This document shows, piece by piece, positions 34,122 to 47,240 of a DNA stretch of 64,000 nucleotides. The DNA comes from Mansonella perstans (taxonomy: Eukaryota; Nematoda; Chromadorea; Rhabditida; Onchocercidae): assembly GCA_037074765.1 (NCBI GenBank), contig JBAMDO010000017.1:310001-374000 (forward strand). Direction: 5' to 3'. The position numbers and the translations under genes were made by a program. How positions within the stretch are numbered: the stretch's first letter is position 1; each line of letters opens with the position of its first letter. Under the pieces are notes generated by a model. That model worked only from the letters and a program-made list of their open reading frames with translations, was not told where the DNA came from and made no database searches.

Positions 34122-37100
34122 TTACGAATTATTAACTTATGATTTTAAATAGGTAGATTTGAATCTTCCACACGGTACAAGAATAGCGAAAAATTTTGAA
34201 TCACAGCTGCGAACATTGCTTGCAATGGCTACTACCGAATCCGAGGTAAACAAATATCGAGAGTTCTGAAAAAGAGTTTTATTCCATGCAAAAATGAAAT
34301 ACAAAAAAGATTGAAACCTAAATTGTGAGGGGCTATCATTTTGTAAAATAAAGCTGTATTATTTTTGCACATAATCTGTGTTTTCCGCTACTTGGGATTC
34401 TCCACTTTAATTTTCATTTTACTTTGAAACGTTAAAAATTTTAAACATTGGAACTTTCTAAAGACCTTGGTAATTTCAGGATCTAGAATATGCTCTCTTC
34501 AGCAGAAATCGTGAAATTGAAGAGCAACAGCAAATAACGCTTACTGCTTTACCATTTCTCGGTGTAACTACTTTGGTGTTAATTGTCTTTATGGTCATTA
34601 CCTTGATCGATATCCCATTTAGAAATAGCCAACACGTGGAGGTGAATTGCTTTAAATAAACTGAGAATTCTTTAAATAGCGTTCAGTATTGATTAACGTT
34701 AAGATGAACAATTACTTATTTAGAATTATAACTACTATTACTGCTATCTGGAATTCGACTTTTTTCATTTTAGGCTATTTTTGCGGTGCTTTCTCCAGCT
34801 ATGGCATTGGTTACTTCTACGGGTATTTTATGGGGTTCCGGTTTGCCCTTTACCAACATTCTAACTGTTGTACCTTTTCTTATTATCATAATTGGCGTTG
34901 ACGATGCTTTCCTTATATTGGCAGCGTGGCGACATTCAAAGTAGGTTCATGCGTTCCTTAAATCTTTCGATACACTGATTGCTTTTGGAACTGAAATTTA
35001 ACATGTAAAAATATGATCTAATTATTACTTCGCTCATTTCATACATTTGTAGTCCAGCATCTGATCTCGAAACACGAATGGGTGAAACCCTGACCCATTC
35101 CGGTACAAGCGTTACAGTAACTTCGATTACCGATGTGCTATGTTTCATAGTTGGACTGTTTTCAAATCTACCTGTTGTACGATTATTTTGTATTTATACT
35201 TCTGTCGCAATCTTTATTGACTTCATTTACCAGGTATTATACATAAACGAATATATGACTCATAAAGTTAATCACTCCGATAACATTGGCAGAGAGATAT
35301 TGTCCTCCTACTGAAAAATTCACGTCGATTCTTTGTCTTTTTCATATTTAATTTATTTAAGATATTACAGAAACCTTTTTGTAGATTACATTTTTCGCTG
35401 CTGTAGTTGTTTACATTGAAAGACAAAAAATGAATCATCTCGAGGAAAAGACATTATGTTTCGAAGAAGTAAGGCCTTAATATCTACGCTTAATCTAAAT
35501 AACGGTTCTAAAGTTCTACATAGCTCGTAAGCTGTGATCCACCTTAAGAATTTAGGTAGGAACAGGTATCTTATTCAGTTCTGATTAGCCAACAAAAATC
35601 CATATCTAATTTTTGTGGAAGTTCTGAGCAGTAAGTAATGATAATTTATTGCTAGATAATCTATGGAAAATAGTTTTAATTGATATAATGCCTTTAAATA
35701 CATTGCCGATCAAATCTAGAAATTTCCACGACTTTTTTATCTGTGGATTGTAACCAGCAATATTTGTAATTATTTGCTGCAGAATTTTAAATCCAAGAAC
35801 ATCCTAAATGGTTTATGGTCAAAAAGTGAACAGAAAGATTCGCACAAATTATATCCTGTTAAAAACGGTATTATTGACAATTCTTTGCCATCAAAAACGA
35901 CCAGGAAAACACTAAAATACAGTGAAATTGTATTGCAAAAACTTGTCGATATTCTTCATTTACCGCTTATAAAATTCGTTGTTATCGCTGTTTTCATCAT
36001 TCACATAATCGTAAGTTAAGGAAAAATCGATTTTTTACATTTGTATTAAAGTCAATTTTTTTTAATTGCAAAATATTATAAATTCACTGCCAACATTCAA
36101 ATTCTTGTAAATAGGAAGTAAATTTTAGAGATAATGTTTGTAAGACAGCAAAATGCTGCAAAATTCATATTTTACTTGATCATTCAAGCTGTATTTAGTT
36201 TGATAGATTTTTTTCTGAACTCATTTGTTCAAATTTGCTCACTGCCCACTTTCCTTAATAATTCAAACTAAATTTCATTCACTACTTTAGATGGTATCAT
36301 ATCTTTGCACTGAAGTGAATACAGATTTTGATATGGAAAAGTTGTACCTGGAAAATTCAAGTATGAATGGCATTTCACGACAGTTACAACATTTCGCTCT
36401 CAGTGAAGCATTCGTTGTTAATTTTGCCCTTCATCCAATGCCGGATTTTGCCGACGCTTCTATTCGAAATAAATTCGATAGCTTAATCCAAGAGTTGGAA
36501 ACGATACCAAAATTCGGTATGGGATCTGATGGAACAGTTTTATGGACTAAGGATTTTGCTGATGTTAGTCAAATGCTTTTTATAGCATAAAAATTTTCCA
36601 CTTTCTTTTTCAAAAATATTAATGAGAAAATGGTAGGTTTTTACAACAACAGAGCAGAGAACAAGAGTTTACTTGCTTCTTTCAAAAATATTTTAAAAAC
36701 TTGTAGAGTGAGGAAATACAAAAAAAAGATCATAAAAAATAATTCATTCTAACAAGTTTTAATGAGGACCGAATAATTTAATTTTGCAGACAGTAGCATT
36801 TTGGGATGACGAAAGTGATTTCTGGAGACAAGATAAATTACTTTCAACATTTCGAGAATACGAAATAGACGAAAAGTTCATCACCACCGAGTTAGTTTAT
36901 AATTGTTTACACACAAAATTCTGTGTTTTTTTTTGCAAAGTTTCATTAAGGAAAAGTTGATAATGTTTTGATGGGAAATAATGGAATAACAATCATAGTT
37001 GAACGCGCATGTGCTGTCACTTTTTAAACAAACGTTTCTCAGTTGGTTGCAACTTTCCTCTGGAATGACTGAATTTTAACTTTAAATTAGTGGACGTATT

Positions 37101-39538
37101 TTAAAAGCATCTAATCCCAACTAGTAATTAGAAACGGATATTTCTGTGCATTCTCAAAAATGAATGTATTCAGCCCAATATTTTATTCACTGTCTAGCAT
37201 TTGGACAATTCATCGAGTCAATACCGTGAAATAAAATATTTCAGTCATATTAATTCTGCCAGGTACAGTTACCTAGCTAATCCTTAATTTTAGTAAAACA
37301 GTGAACAGTTTTTGCAGTATGTTTACTTTAAACTGTTGAACAAATACGAATACAGTTCTATTCTTCGGTGATCTCCTCGTTCGCAATCCCATTTGGCTAG
37401 CTTGGATTTCAGAAGAATTGAAATTGGAAGGCATATTTCTAATAGTTACAGAAAATGAATCTCGACTTTAAAATCTTTGAAAAGAAATGGGGAAATTTTT
37501 TCGTTCTTGTGAATCAAAGACCTTTATCACACCACTATTCTTAAGAACAGGGAATTCAGATGTTTTGGTTGAGCAGGTTTGCCATATATGAACAGCTGTT
37601 TTCTTGGAACATATTGCAATTTTTATAGTTTTTGCCGATTTCATTCCCTTTTGATTTCTGTGATGATCGATTAACTGTAAACATTTTCTATCAAAAACAA
37701 AAATGAAACTATAATAGGTTCCAAGAAATCAAAAATCGACAGTGCAAAAATGTGATGATTAATGTGAAGAAAGCGAAAAACTGGAAGCCCTTTAATTCCT
37801 CATTTGATTAATGAGTTTACACATTCTAAAAAGCATAATAACAGTTTTCAGAAAAAGAGCGGATGGTCTGGAAATCATTTCCGGTTTCTTCTGGTCAATA
37901 ACTTACCGTAACATGAGCAGCTTTTTGGATGTACAAGAGCTCCTGGAAAAAAGGTTATTTAATTGCATTTTATTCATTACTGCTGTTTAATTCACTTTGA
38001 CTGTCAAAATTTAAAACATAGACTTAAGACTGTTTCAACGAGAATTTTTGTAAACATAAAAGCAAGATTTCATTTTCTCCTTTTTTCATTGTGGGAAATA
38101 ATCAATCTTACAGCGATGGCAATTACAATGATTTTTTCAAATTTTTGTGTGGTCAATTTAGATAAATCCTTCTTCTGATTGATTCAATGATTCATTATTG
38201 TAATAGCAAATCGTTAATGTTTTGTCAGTTTTGATTTAGACGATCTATAATATCAAAATATGATAAATTCTTCAACATTAGCTCACATCATCCATTGGAA
38301 AAAGTTCCGACTGAATCAGCAGCCAGTGCACCAACTAATTTTATCCAAACTGCATGTTTGTTTTTCATTTTTTTTTTAATTTTTGAAATTCATGAATGCT
38401 TACATCGTTTTGATTAGAAAGAGCAATTTATGAGAAAAGTATATGATTTCAAATGTGAGTTAAATATATATTTTTATTTATAATTGGTACTCAAATATGA
38501 ATGTGCATACCTCATATTTTACAATATTAAATTAAAAAATTCTTGCAGTTTCGGCAGTTGTTTTAATGTCAGCTTTAGTTTATTTCTTCATTACTAACTT
38601 GTATGCTGTAATAGTCGTTGTTATTTCCATTCTGTCCATTTCTTTTGGTGCACTTGCATATTTGCATTTATGGAATGTACGGCTGGATGCGATCTCTCTG
38701 ATCAGTTTACTGATGAGTATTGGCTTCTCAGTAGACTACAGTGCTCATATCTGTTATCACTACCTCGCGCAAAAGGTATTTGAGCTTTTTCATCTCATAA
38801 TTTTAGGTTTGAAATTTCACTTTTTATCCTTGTTAAAGTATTCCTGTGAGCTATGTACAGTTTTTTTTCTTATCAGTCTTGATATTATTTGAATAATACT
38901 TAAAACATAGGTAGAGATCTCCAACTTAAATCTCTAATTTAAACTTCACATACTTTCACTTATATTCATGAATATGTAGGATGATAAGCAATCTGAAGAA
39001 CGCTGCCATCAACCAATTTCAATCATTGTTGGCTCAGATGCAAATCTTAAAAATTTATCGCTATTGCAATCAATCGACAGTAACATCCGTTGCAATAATC
39101 CGGATAGCGTTAATACTAGAGCAAGAATCCTGGTTACTTTCAAAAATGTCGGGTGGCCTGTAGTCCAGTCAGGACTCAGCACTATACTGGGTGATTATAA
39201 GTTGTTAACTGATATAAAAAACTTTCCAACAACAAGTTATCGTAATTTTCCTTTAAATCTAACAATATATAATTCCAGGAATAAGGACTGAAACGTTTAA
39301 GATTTGAGTTTATTTTGCAATAGTAAGGGATCTTTGAAGTGATTGACAAATAATTCAGAAATTTACAGGTGTATTGCCTATGGTTATGGTGAAAGCTTAT
39401 GTGGTTGCGGTATTCTGGAAGACAGTAATATTAGTAATTTTTTTGGGAATTTTTCATGCATTAATCTTGTTACCTGTAATTTTAATTATTTTCAATGACT
39501 TGGAATGTTATATGAAAAAACATTGTCGATCGAAATAA
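31283..39538 (+). CDS. Patched-related (PTR) sterol-sensing-domain membrane protein
   Basis: Eighteen exons join in frame to 888 residues: 31283-31351, 31639-31800, 33316-33507, 33699-33787, 33992-34073, 34153-34245, 34480-34641, 34774-34940, 35053-35233, 35385-35468, 35783-36010, 36291-36563, 36790-36890, 37852-37953, 38282-38355, 38549-38775, 38980-39190 and 39369-39538. The N-terminal helix is followed by LVNRKDGGNLM and the NVCGIYCNES cysteine pair of the first extracellular loop. The sterol-sensing core has LSPAMALVTSTGILWG and GVDDAF (about residues 324-329). The second half repeats the pattern, with LLMSIGFSVDYSAH (GFSVD near 745), GWPVVQSGLSTILG, and a final membrane segment before a short basic tail. 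The two G-x-x-D motifs are the proton-relay positions of RND-type transporters. The protein should be a twelve-pass membrane protein; nematode relatives act in moulting, cuticle and lipid handling. A TTTTTAG acceptor seven bases before the ATG may be a trans-splice site. Exons 6-11 are duplicated at 17845-19701. Confidence 0.88.
34122..36215. repeat. Segmental duplication, segment B' (right copy)
   Basis: Partner of 17814-19907, embedded in the complete PTR gene and covering its exons 6-11. The right boundary lies in intron 11 just after GATAGATTTTTTTC. Confidence 0.95.
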
Positions 39539-40264
39539 TTCGATAGATCGATTAAGGAAGTGCTCTTTTGATCGATTTTCTTAATTATAGTTCTTTGCTG
39601 AGAAAAAATTTAAAAGATCATTTCTGAATTGAATGGCATCGTATCACATTTCTTTTTTAACCAATAAAAGCACAACATTTAGAAATTAATTATACTCAAG
39701 AAAGGAAATGGCATTTAAAAAACAGCTTTAAGTTCAAAGCTTTTAATATTGACTTAGATGGCTATTTAGTTTCAAAAAAAAAAAGTATTTCAAATATGTT
39801 TGTTGAAGAGATTTAACACAATTTTTGATCAAACGCAAATTAACCCAGTTTTTAAAGGCGATTTAGGGATTCGAATTCATTTAAATATTTTGAACTTTGG
39901 AGGAGTGGTTTCATATCAATTTACTGCACTAAAACTCCACTATTCCATTTTAGATTTAATAAAAAGGTTCGTTAAAACTTGAACAATGTATTACTTGTTG
40001 TTTCTTTTTTAGCAAAATTTTGCTTAAAAGTATAAAACTTCAAATACACTGCAAATTCATTCAGAATTCGAAGAATGTCAAAATACGAATAAAATCATGG
40101 AACTTGTAAATCCAACACACGTTGCTTTTCTGAAGAAACATATCACTTACGCTTCTAATAAGTTTCAAAACTTACTCTGTTGAAAGATTAACTAGTTCTT
40201 TGAGCATATTACCAAAATATTGCATCTAAAGAACATACAAATTAGACAGTATTTCTCGGCTTAG
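39539..40264. other. Between PTR and phosphatase genes
   Basis: About 0.7 kb between two genes on the same strand. It should contain the first exon of the phosphatase, which I could not place: the ATG at 40098 opens a 23-codon frame without a usable donor. The distance is long for a nematode operon, but one is not excluded. Confidence 0.4.
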
Positions 40265-42433
40265 ATATTTTTGACTGTATTAAACAAACTTTGCAATTAT
40301 AAAAAGCTTAATTATTTTCTGTACCTTTTACCAATCGATTATACCTTGCCTGAGCTACTATCCATTTTGAACGACGCAAAGAAAATTTTTCTGTCAGAAC
40401 CAACTCTACTGGATGTTGAAGTTCCATGTGTTGTGATCGGCGATATCCATGGACAAGTATGTAGACATATCAAATTCAATTTTCTGAGTATTTCTCAATT
40501 AAATCCAAATAAATAGTGTAATCTCTAATATTGGAATCTTAAGCATACTATGGAAAGAAAGCAAACGGCACAATGAGGTTAAATATTTTTGAGTTAGATA
40601 AATTTTCCATCCCATCCTGTTGTAATCTGTTGTAAGATTCTTCCTTATCCTATGGACCAATTTTTATCAAACTAGAATATCCTTTCCTTAAAAAGAGATT
40701 ATTTTAGTATGAGGATTTGCATCGAATGTTTTCTGTTCTTGGAGCGGGCCGGAAAAGTGGAGCTGTAAAACGACGTTTTGTATTTCTTGGCGATTATGTT
40801 GATCGTGGTATGAAGTCATTGGAAACAATTTGTTGCCTTTTAGCGCACAAATTGATGTTTCCAAAGATGGTGAGTGATTGTTCAAGTTTGTGTTGCTTAC
40901 AGTAAAAGGAAATAATTTTTTTTCTTTAAATGAAGGCAATTAGAATGAGTTCCAGTTCAACATGCTACGTGGTAATCATGAGTCATCGGAGATTAATCAA
41001 ATATATGGCTTTCAATTAGAACTTATGCGAAGATTTCCAACAAATAATGAAGGATTCATCTTATGGAACGCATTCAATGAACTATTTGCTTGCTTTCCAC
41101 TTGCAGCAATAATTCACAATAAAATACTTTGCATTCACGGCGGTATCGGACCGGAACTGAAATGTTTGAACGATATTAGAAAGGTTAACTTATTTATATC
41201 TAATTTAAATTTATGTTCAGCAAAATATTTGCAGAATATTTTTATTTCTGAATGTATCTATAATTGTAACTTTCAAGTGTTACATTTAGTTAAATGTTAT
41301 ATTTAGGAATTTTAATTAATTAACAATAATCCACCAATAATTCATACATTTAGATTCAATTTCTTCTGAAATTTTAGATCAAACGTCCAATTCTTGACCC
41401 AATGGAATTACCGCTGGCATGCAGTCTCTTATGGTCTGATCCTATGCTTGATTTGAAAGGTTTCATTAAAAATTCAATTCGTGGAGCTGGTTATTTCTTT
41501 GGTGAAGATGCTGTAATTGCTTGCTGCGAACAGTTAAATATCGACCTCATCGTCCGGGGACATCAGGTGTCTTTCCACCTGTAATGTAAATGTTCACTGA
41601 ATCTGTTATACAACTGTCGCCCATATTTGCTCTTTTTATTTACAGAGAAATTTTTCGCTTGACAAGTTTGAAGTTTGTTTCATTGAATTAAATCTAATAA
41701 CTTATTTTTATATTAGTATTTCAAAAATTAAACAAATAGGAATTGAATAACAAGTCAATTGACTAAATTGTTTTAATATTTTTGCATTGAAATAAATTGA
41801 ATGTTTTTTGAGATGGTAATGAACGGTTACGCTTTCTTTTGTAAACGACGATTGGTTTCGGTCTTTTCGGCACCGCGTTACCTCTTATCTAAGGTGGATA
41901 CTACAAATAGTTTATTAAGCTTGAAATTTACACGACCTAATTGATTTGCAAAAATATTTTTCTTTTCTTAATGTTGAGTCGAATTTCGAAACTAATTTGA
42001 TGTATAAATTACCAGAATAACAAGTGCGCCATACTACAAGTGGAAAAAGATTTAAGAGTTGGCTTCATATTGCTTTGCCCTGTAACGCCTGAAATACAAG
42101 GTAAATTGTCTTCCTGAGCTTCAAATTATGCACTTCAAATTATATAGATATCAGGAATTTCCATTGGTATTATGTAAGAATCTGAATTATTTGTTAACTA
42201 TAATTAACATAGCTGATGTATTTGTTAATAGAGTTGATATTGATTAAGTGACTTTGGACAATTTGTGATTGAATAACTTATCTAATGATTGGTTTTCAGG
42301 AGAAGATCATTTCCGAAATTTTTTCAAGAAAAACAATGACAATTCATCGTTCGCTTCACGGAAAGCTGCAGCAGAAGGCTTTATGTGCGATTCTATTGAT
42401 AGTTTCCGTGGTAGCATAAATACTAATACGTAA
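40265..42433 (+). CDS. Divergent PP1-type serine/threonine phosphatase (5' exon missing)
   Basis: Seven exons join in frame to 360 residues: 40265-40456, 40708-40869, 40944-41183, 41378-41566, 41813-41893, 42016-42100 and 42300-42433. The upstream coding exon with the start codon was not identified; the first listed exon begins at a good acceptor and has no ATG. All PPP-family metal and catalytic motifs are present: [38 protein letters not shown] and VRGHQ. Divergence lies in the beta12-beta13 loop. There the usual SAPNYCGEFDN of PP1 reads [13 protein letters not shown], losing the loop cysteine and GEFDN. The C-terminal tail after [10 protein letters not shown] is a lysine/asparagine/serine-rich extension without PP1 similarity. 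Nematodes have many such PP1-like paralogs, often germline-expressed. Activity looks retained, but the altered loop predicts unusual inhibitor or substrate binding; that is inference. Confidence 0.85.
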
Positions 42434-43866
42434 AAAATTTTTGCTTTATCTTGATTTCATAAGTAAAAACAATATTTAGAAAGTTTTTCGGTGTTTTCGG
42501 ATCGTTTGATACCTTATATTTTTTTGAAGTTTTTGCACACCTCCATTTATGTCAGTGATTGAAATATTTGCCTACCATGCAGTCGCAATGATTTTTCATC
42601 CTGCTGGAACAAATTCAAGTACATATTGAAATTGCGTGACACAGTGATCCGTATTGTTGAGAGGCAGATAATACTGGAAACTAGTTTTTGATTTGGCTCG
42701 GTCCAGCAATTTTAGTAGGAACAATGATGGAAGACAAGGAAAATTCAGTGATCGAGCAAGCGAGAAATTATGGATTTCTCTATTTCTCTCTAGCCAATTC
42801 TGTTTGCAAATGTTATTTACAACTAACAAAACTTTGTTGCAAATTTTCGGAATTACTCATCTAATCTCTATGCATGCAGTTCATTTCAATGAAATTCATT
42901 TCAAACTTTTGATTTATACTGAATTATTCATTCATTGGAACGCAGTATTTTTTAACTTCTAAATCATTGTGTACATTTTGTTACTCTTTTTGGAAAGTTA
43001 TTTTTGGATAACTTTTTGGATGTCGAGTTTTGCGGATCCAAAAAATCCCACGCATACATTCTTCATCTCGATCAATAATAGCTTTCAAATATCGATTCAG
43101 CAACGAAGGGCTAATTGCGTTAAAAATGTAACCAGAAAAGTTATAATAGGTAATATTATATTGTCCAAATGACGTTTGTCTTACTACAACTGAGATTTTA
43201 TTTGTAATTTAAATTCGTAGTGTACAAAGTTAGCCACTCGAAATTAGCACTCAGCACTTAGGTTTAAAGTAAAGATTTTCTTAAATGTTGTAATTCTTAT
43301 TTTTCAATTTATTTCGCAATTTTTAATTTCTTCATCAGTTAAAAAGGACATACAATCATTTTTTAAGTTTCGTGATGGTCTAAAATGAGATGACAAGATT
43401 CTTAGAAAGCAATGACACTTGTATTTGTGAAAGTTCTTCAAAAACGATACGAACTTCTCCGCATTGCGCAATAGTACGATCAAATTTCACAGTCTAATGA
43501 CACATTACATGCATGTCGTAGTGCATTCAGTTTTGCATGTTTCATATGTGATAATTGTTTCGTATTTGATTAAAATTCAGAAGGCAAGTACATAGCTGAG
43601 GGCTGATTATGAGTTACTGCCGCTTTTCATATATTTCTGGAGATTTCACTCCCAGAAAAGTTACCGCTTTCTTTCCTGGGAAGTTTTCAACTTCAGTTTT
43701 TAATATAGTTATTGCAATTATTTGTATTGTCATGATTTGTTGAAAATTTCCACCAGTAATGTGTTATGTTTATGTGCGATAGTTTGTGAAAGCCCCTAGA
43801 AATTGATGAGGAAGTTTCTAAGGATTAAAGGTTAATCCGTTGTAAAAATGACTTGTTATTTATTTC
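42434..43866. other. Intergenic, no gene recognised
   Basis: AT-rich, with only short open frames (42596-42962 on both strands, 42969-43172) lacking motifs. It presumably holds the promoter of the cysteine-rich gene. Confidence 0.5.
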
Positions 43867-45607
43867 ATGAGGATGAATGATTTGTTGGCAACGATTATGT
43901 GGTTAATGACGTTAATGAAGCAAAAAGTTATCAGTATAAAATGTGCAGAATGCGATTATCTACCTCACACATCAATTTCCGGTATCAGAACATGTCCAAA
44001 AAATTGTTATGGTGATATCTGTTTTATCGGTAATTTACTTTTTACTAAATTTATTTTCTCGAATCCTGATTTATTCTTCCATTCGATTTTTTTTTTTTGT
44101 AAGTTTTCAATTACTAATGCTTTGTTTCAGTAGTTAACAATTACTATAATGAAACTCTGATAGCGGGATGTGTGAATGTTGACAACGAGACGCAGACGTT
44201 TTTCCGCGATCATGCCTACTGTCATAAGAAAAGTCAGCATACGATTTGCGGATGTACTACCTTAAATCGGTGCAACAGTCCACAGGCACCATTTTCTATG
44301 TTTACTTTCATCAGCACACCTTTTTTCGAAGATTGTCAACTTTTACCAGAGCATGGTTTGTTTCTTCGACTGAAATTGAATTCCGAAATTAAATTACATT
44401 TCAGATGAATTAAAGTTTCCTGAAATTATTTGCATTTCAGCAAATAGAGCTTATAATCCGTTTCAATATAATATCACTTCAAAAGAACACAATTCTGAAA
44501 CGGAACTATCATTCAGAAAACAATCTAAGGAAAGCGTAAGAAATAATATGTAAATTTTTTTTGAAATTCCTGCAAAAATCTTTATCCCATATATCATAAG
44601 CACTTCTATACTTAGAATAAAGTTTTTCACTCTGTTTCGCATGGCACTGTTTGTAGTTCCTCATGAAGTCTTTTAACTTGTTAACTGATTTGAACATCTG
44701 CCTGTCACAGTTTTTCCCCAGGGCATAACAGTTTGTGAAATTTGCCTTATAGATAGTTATTATTGAACAGTTCGGAATAACCTCCACGTTAACGTTACAA
44801 GCTCATGAAAGAAATTTAGCGATGGTTTCCATTCCAGTATCGAAATGAAAGCAAAAAATACACATATCAGTGATCGGCCATCGGTCATTGTCATGCCGAC
44901 AACACCCGACCTAATGATCAACAACTCGGTGAATAGCATCAAATCAGCCAGTACTGAAAGTAAACATTATAGTGGTGTGTTTGCATTGACATTTTTTCAC
45001 TCAAATAAGTGCAACTGCAACTATTTCCAGCATTATAAGCATTCAAAAAAACAGAGAAATAACTTTTGTTTGGAATCATTACAAATGCTAATTATAAAAG
45101 TAATTAAATTTTAGAATTTTGTAAGAGATGAAGTCTGTACAAAAATGTTTGGAATACCTTTAAGAAACCGATAACTTAGTGCATCGCAAAATCACAAAAA
45201 ATAAACTGATGACAAACTCAAAATTCTGCTACATTAATTTCAGATTATTTATTTTTAAATTTCGCAAAAATTAAAAAATTCGAATAATTCTTTTTCATCG
45301 ATTGCAGGAAATGAGAGTATAAATTAGGGAGAGAAAAAGAAGTGAAAATTTAATTATATAATTTTGCAGTAAAAATTATTTTAACCGAATTGAACTTTTT
45401 ATTCCTTGTTAAACTTTCATTCCCTTCTTGTCATTTGTTTGGCATTTGTTTCTAATGAATACTTTTTTAGATAACGGAAATGAGATAAGTGGTGAATTTG
45501 TCGATGAAGTAGTACGTAGTTTACTTCCCAGCATAAATTTTCAGCGTTTCAGAGATTCCGAATCCAATTACAGCAAGTTCAACGGTCAAATCAAAAGTAG
45601 GCAATAG
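43867..45607 (+). CDS. Secreted cysteine-rich protein, Ly6-like cysteine spacing
   Basis: Five exons join in phase to 255 residues: 43867-44029, 44131-44355, 44441-44535, 44812-44959 and 45471-45607. A hydrophobic N-terminus (about residues 3-20) is a probable signal peptide. A compact domain with KCAECD, TCPKNCYGDICFI, LIAGCVNV, YCHKKS, ICGCTTLNRCNSP and FFEDCQ follows. The CxxC start and the CxC...CN ending resemble the three-finger Ly6/uPAR plan seen in nematode secreted proteins, but I cannot name the family. An N-glycosylation site (NET) lies inside. The last three exons encode a hydrophilic, Ser/Asn-rich tail with no second membrane segment or GPI signal, so the protein is probably secreted. 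The acceptor of exon 4 (GAAAG) is weak. It was chosen because it is the only one that keeps the frame open into exon 5. Confidence 0.65.
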
Positions 45608-47240
45608 CTACTTTTCATTTCTGTTTCTTTTTTAAGTTAAAAATTTCCAAAAACTCTCGTCCGGTTTTATAACACCTAAGTTTTTCAGGAAAATTGTACG
45701 AAAATGCAAGGATAAGATTTGGTAGTAATAGTTCTATCCGTCAACATGAAATATCCAGGATTGTTGTTTTACTGTTTTTTTTGGTTAAATTTTAAGAAAA
45801 TCATAATCCCCTCTTGAATAAATAATGTAAAATGTCTGATCCTTATTCATTTTCTCGCAGTGAAGCAAAAACACTCAAAGATTTCTTCGATTTATTTGCT
45901 ATATTTCAATGCCAGAAATATTTTTGCCAAATCCATCTTAAAAATCTTTAAGTTTCGTTTTTATTGTTATTTTTTTTAATATATAAATGGCAGACAAATA
46001 ATAGTTCTATAAATAAATAGCTCTACAAATCTCAAACTTATCTTCATATTCTTCTGTTCAATTGTATGACAATTCCTGCTACCATCTCTATTCGCATCAA
46101 TTCCATTTGTTGTTACTGGTACATTATGAATCTGTCCGGTTTACCCAGCCGAATCATTTTTGTTCTCCTGAATAAAATGACCAGCTGAGATCTTCCCTTA
46201 CTCATTTTTTTCATTTATTCAAAAAATAATCCACAGAAACTGATAAAAACTGAAAATTTCCATGCTAATCTATCTATAGGTTTCTCAATATTGAGTAAAT
46301 TGCGCGAGAATTTCTGTCCAACAAGCCAAAAGAATTGATTTATGCCTTTGCAAGGTATTTAACGAAGTGAAGAGAAAAGAAGACACGTAGTAAGATCACC
46401 GACGTTTGCTATACGCCACTGCGCAAAACTAAGCCGTTAAATTGATAGTAACATTTTTATTTAAAAATGATAAAATTAGTTAGTGTCGCCTTTGAAGTTA
46501 AAAATGTTAAAATTAGTTAGTGTCGCCTTTGAAGTTCACTGCCATACTTTGGAATAGTATATACAAAGTAAAAAATAAATTTGCTCCTCTTTCAAATGTC
46601 ACACAGAATTTGAACCTTTATTAACTAGAAGAATTATTGGATCATTTAAAATAGTTGCTCAAGAAGAGCGAGAGAAAAAATATGTAAAGAAAGTTATTGA
46701 AAAAAGAAATTAATGAAAAAAGTCTTATATCAGTGCTCAGAGTTCATACAACTCTTAATGTAAAATGACATCGACAAGAAACAATATGGTCATTTTGAAC
46801 AGGTCTGACAAAAAATTAAAACTTCAAACTGAACTTCTTGACTTACGTCAGCTGACTTCTCAATAGTGCAGAAAACTACCCTCGGAATTCAATTAACTTT
46901 TTGCAAATTGCAAATTTTTGGCGAATTTTGAACGATTTTTCTTATAAAACCTGTTAAAATCCATGAACGCTTTTCTTTTTAGAACAGGTTAAATAAATAA
47001 TTTTTTCAGCAAATTTAATCAATTTAATGCGTTATCAATAAAAAGTGCGACAATAAAATGCTCAGGGAAAAACGTGTGCAGCACCTTTGCAAGCTTCAAA
47101 AGCATTTAATTTTAAAAACTGGATTGCAAATTAATTTTCACGTTTCTTTGGCATTTGGATGTGCTAACAGAAATTAAAACGAATGAGTGCTTTTCAGATA
47201 AACAAACTCTTGCTCCGCGCTTTTTTAGCAATAAATGAAT
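45608..47240. other. Intergenic between convergent genes
   Basis: No gene seen. A direct duplication with period 37 at about 46472-46536 repeats AAAATTAGTTAGTGTCGCC. Confidence 0.5.

Noticed and set aside
38418..38454. 37-base mini-exon candidate in the PTR gene
   Set aside because: Including it breaks the phase with the preceding exon. Skipping it joins 38355 to 38549 in frame and gives the expected family sequence.
40271..40516. Phosphatase frame beginning at a TTG
   Set aside because: A TTG start is not credible here. The segment is better explained as an internal exon starting at the acceptor at 40264.
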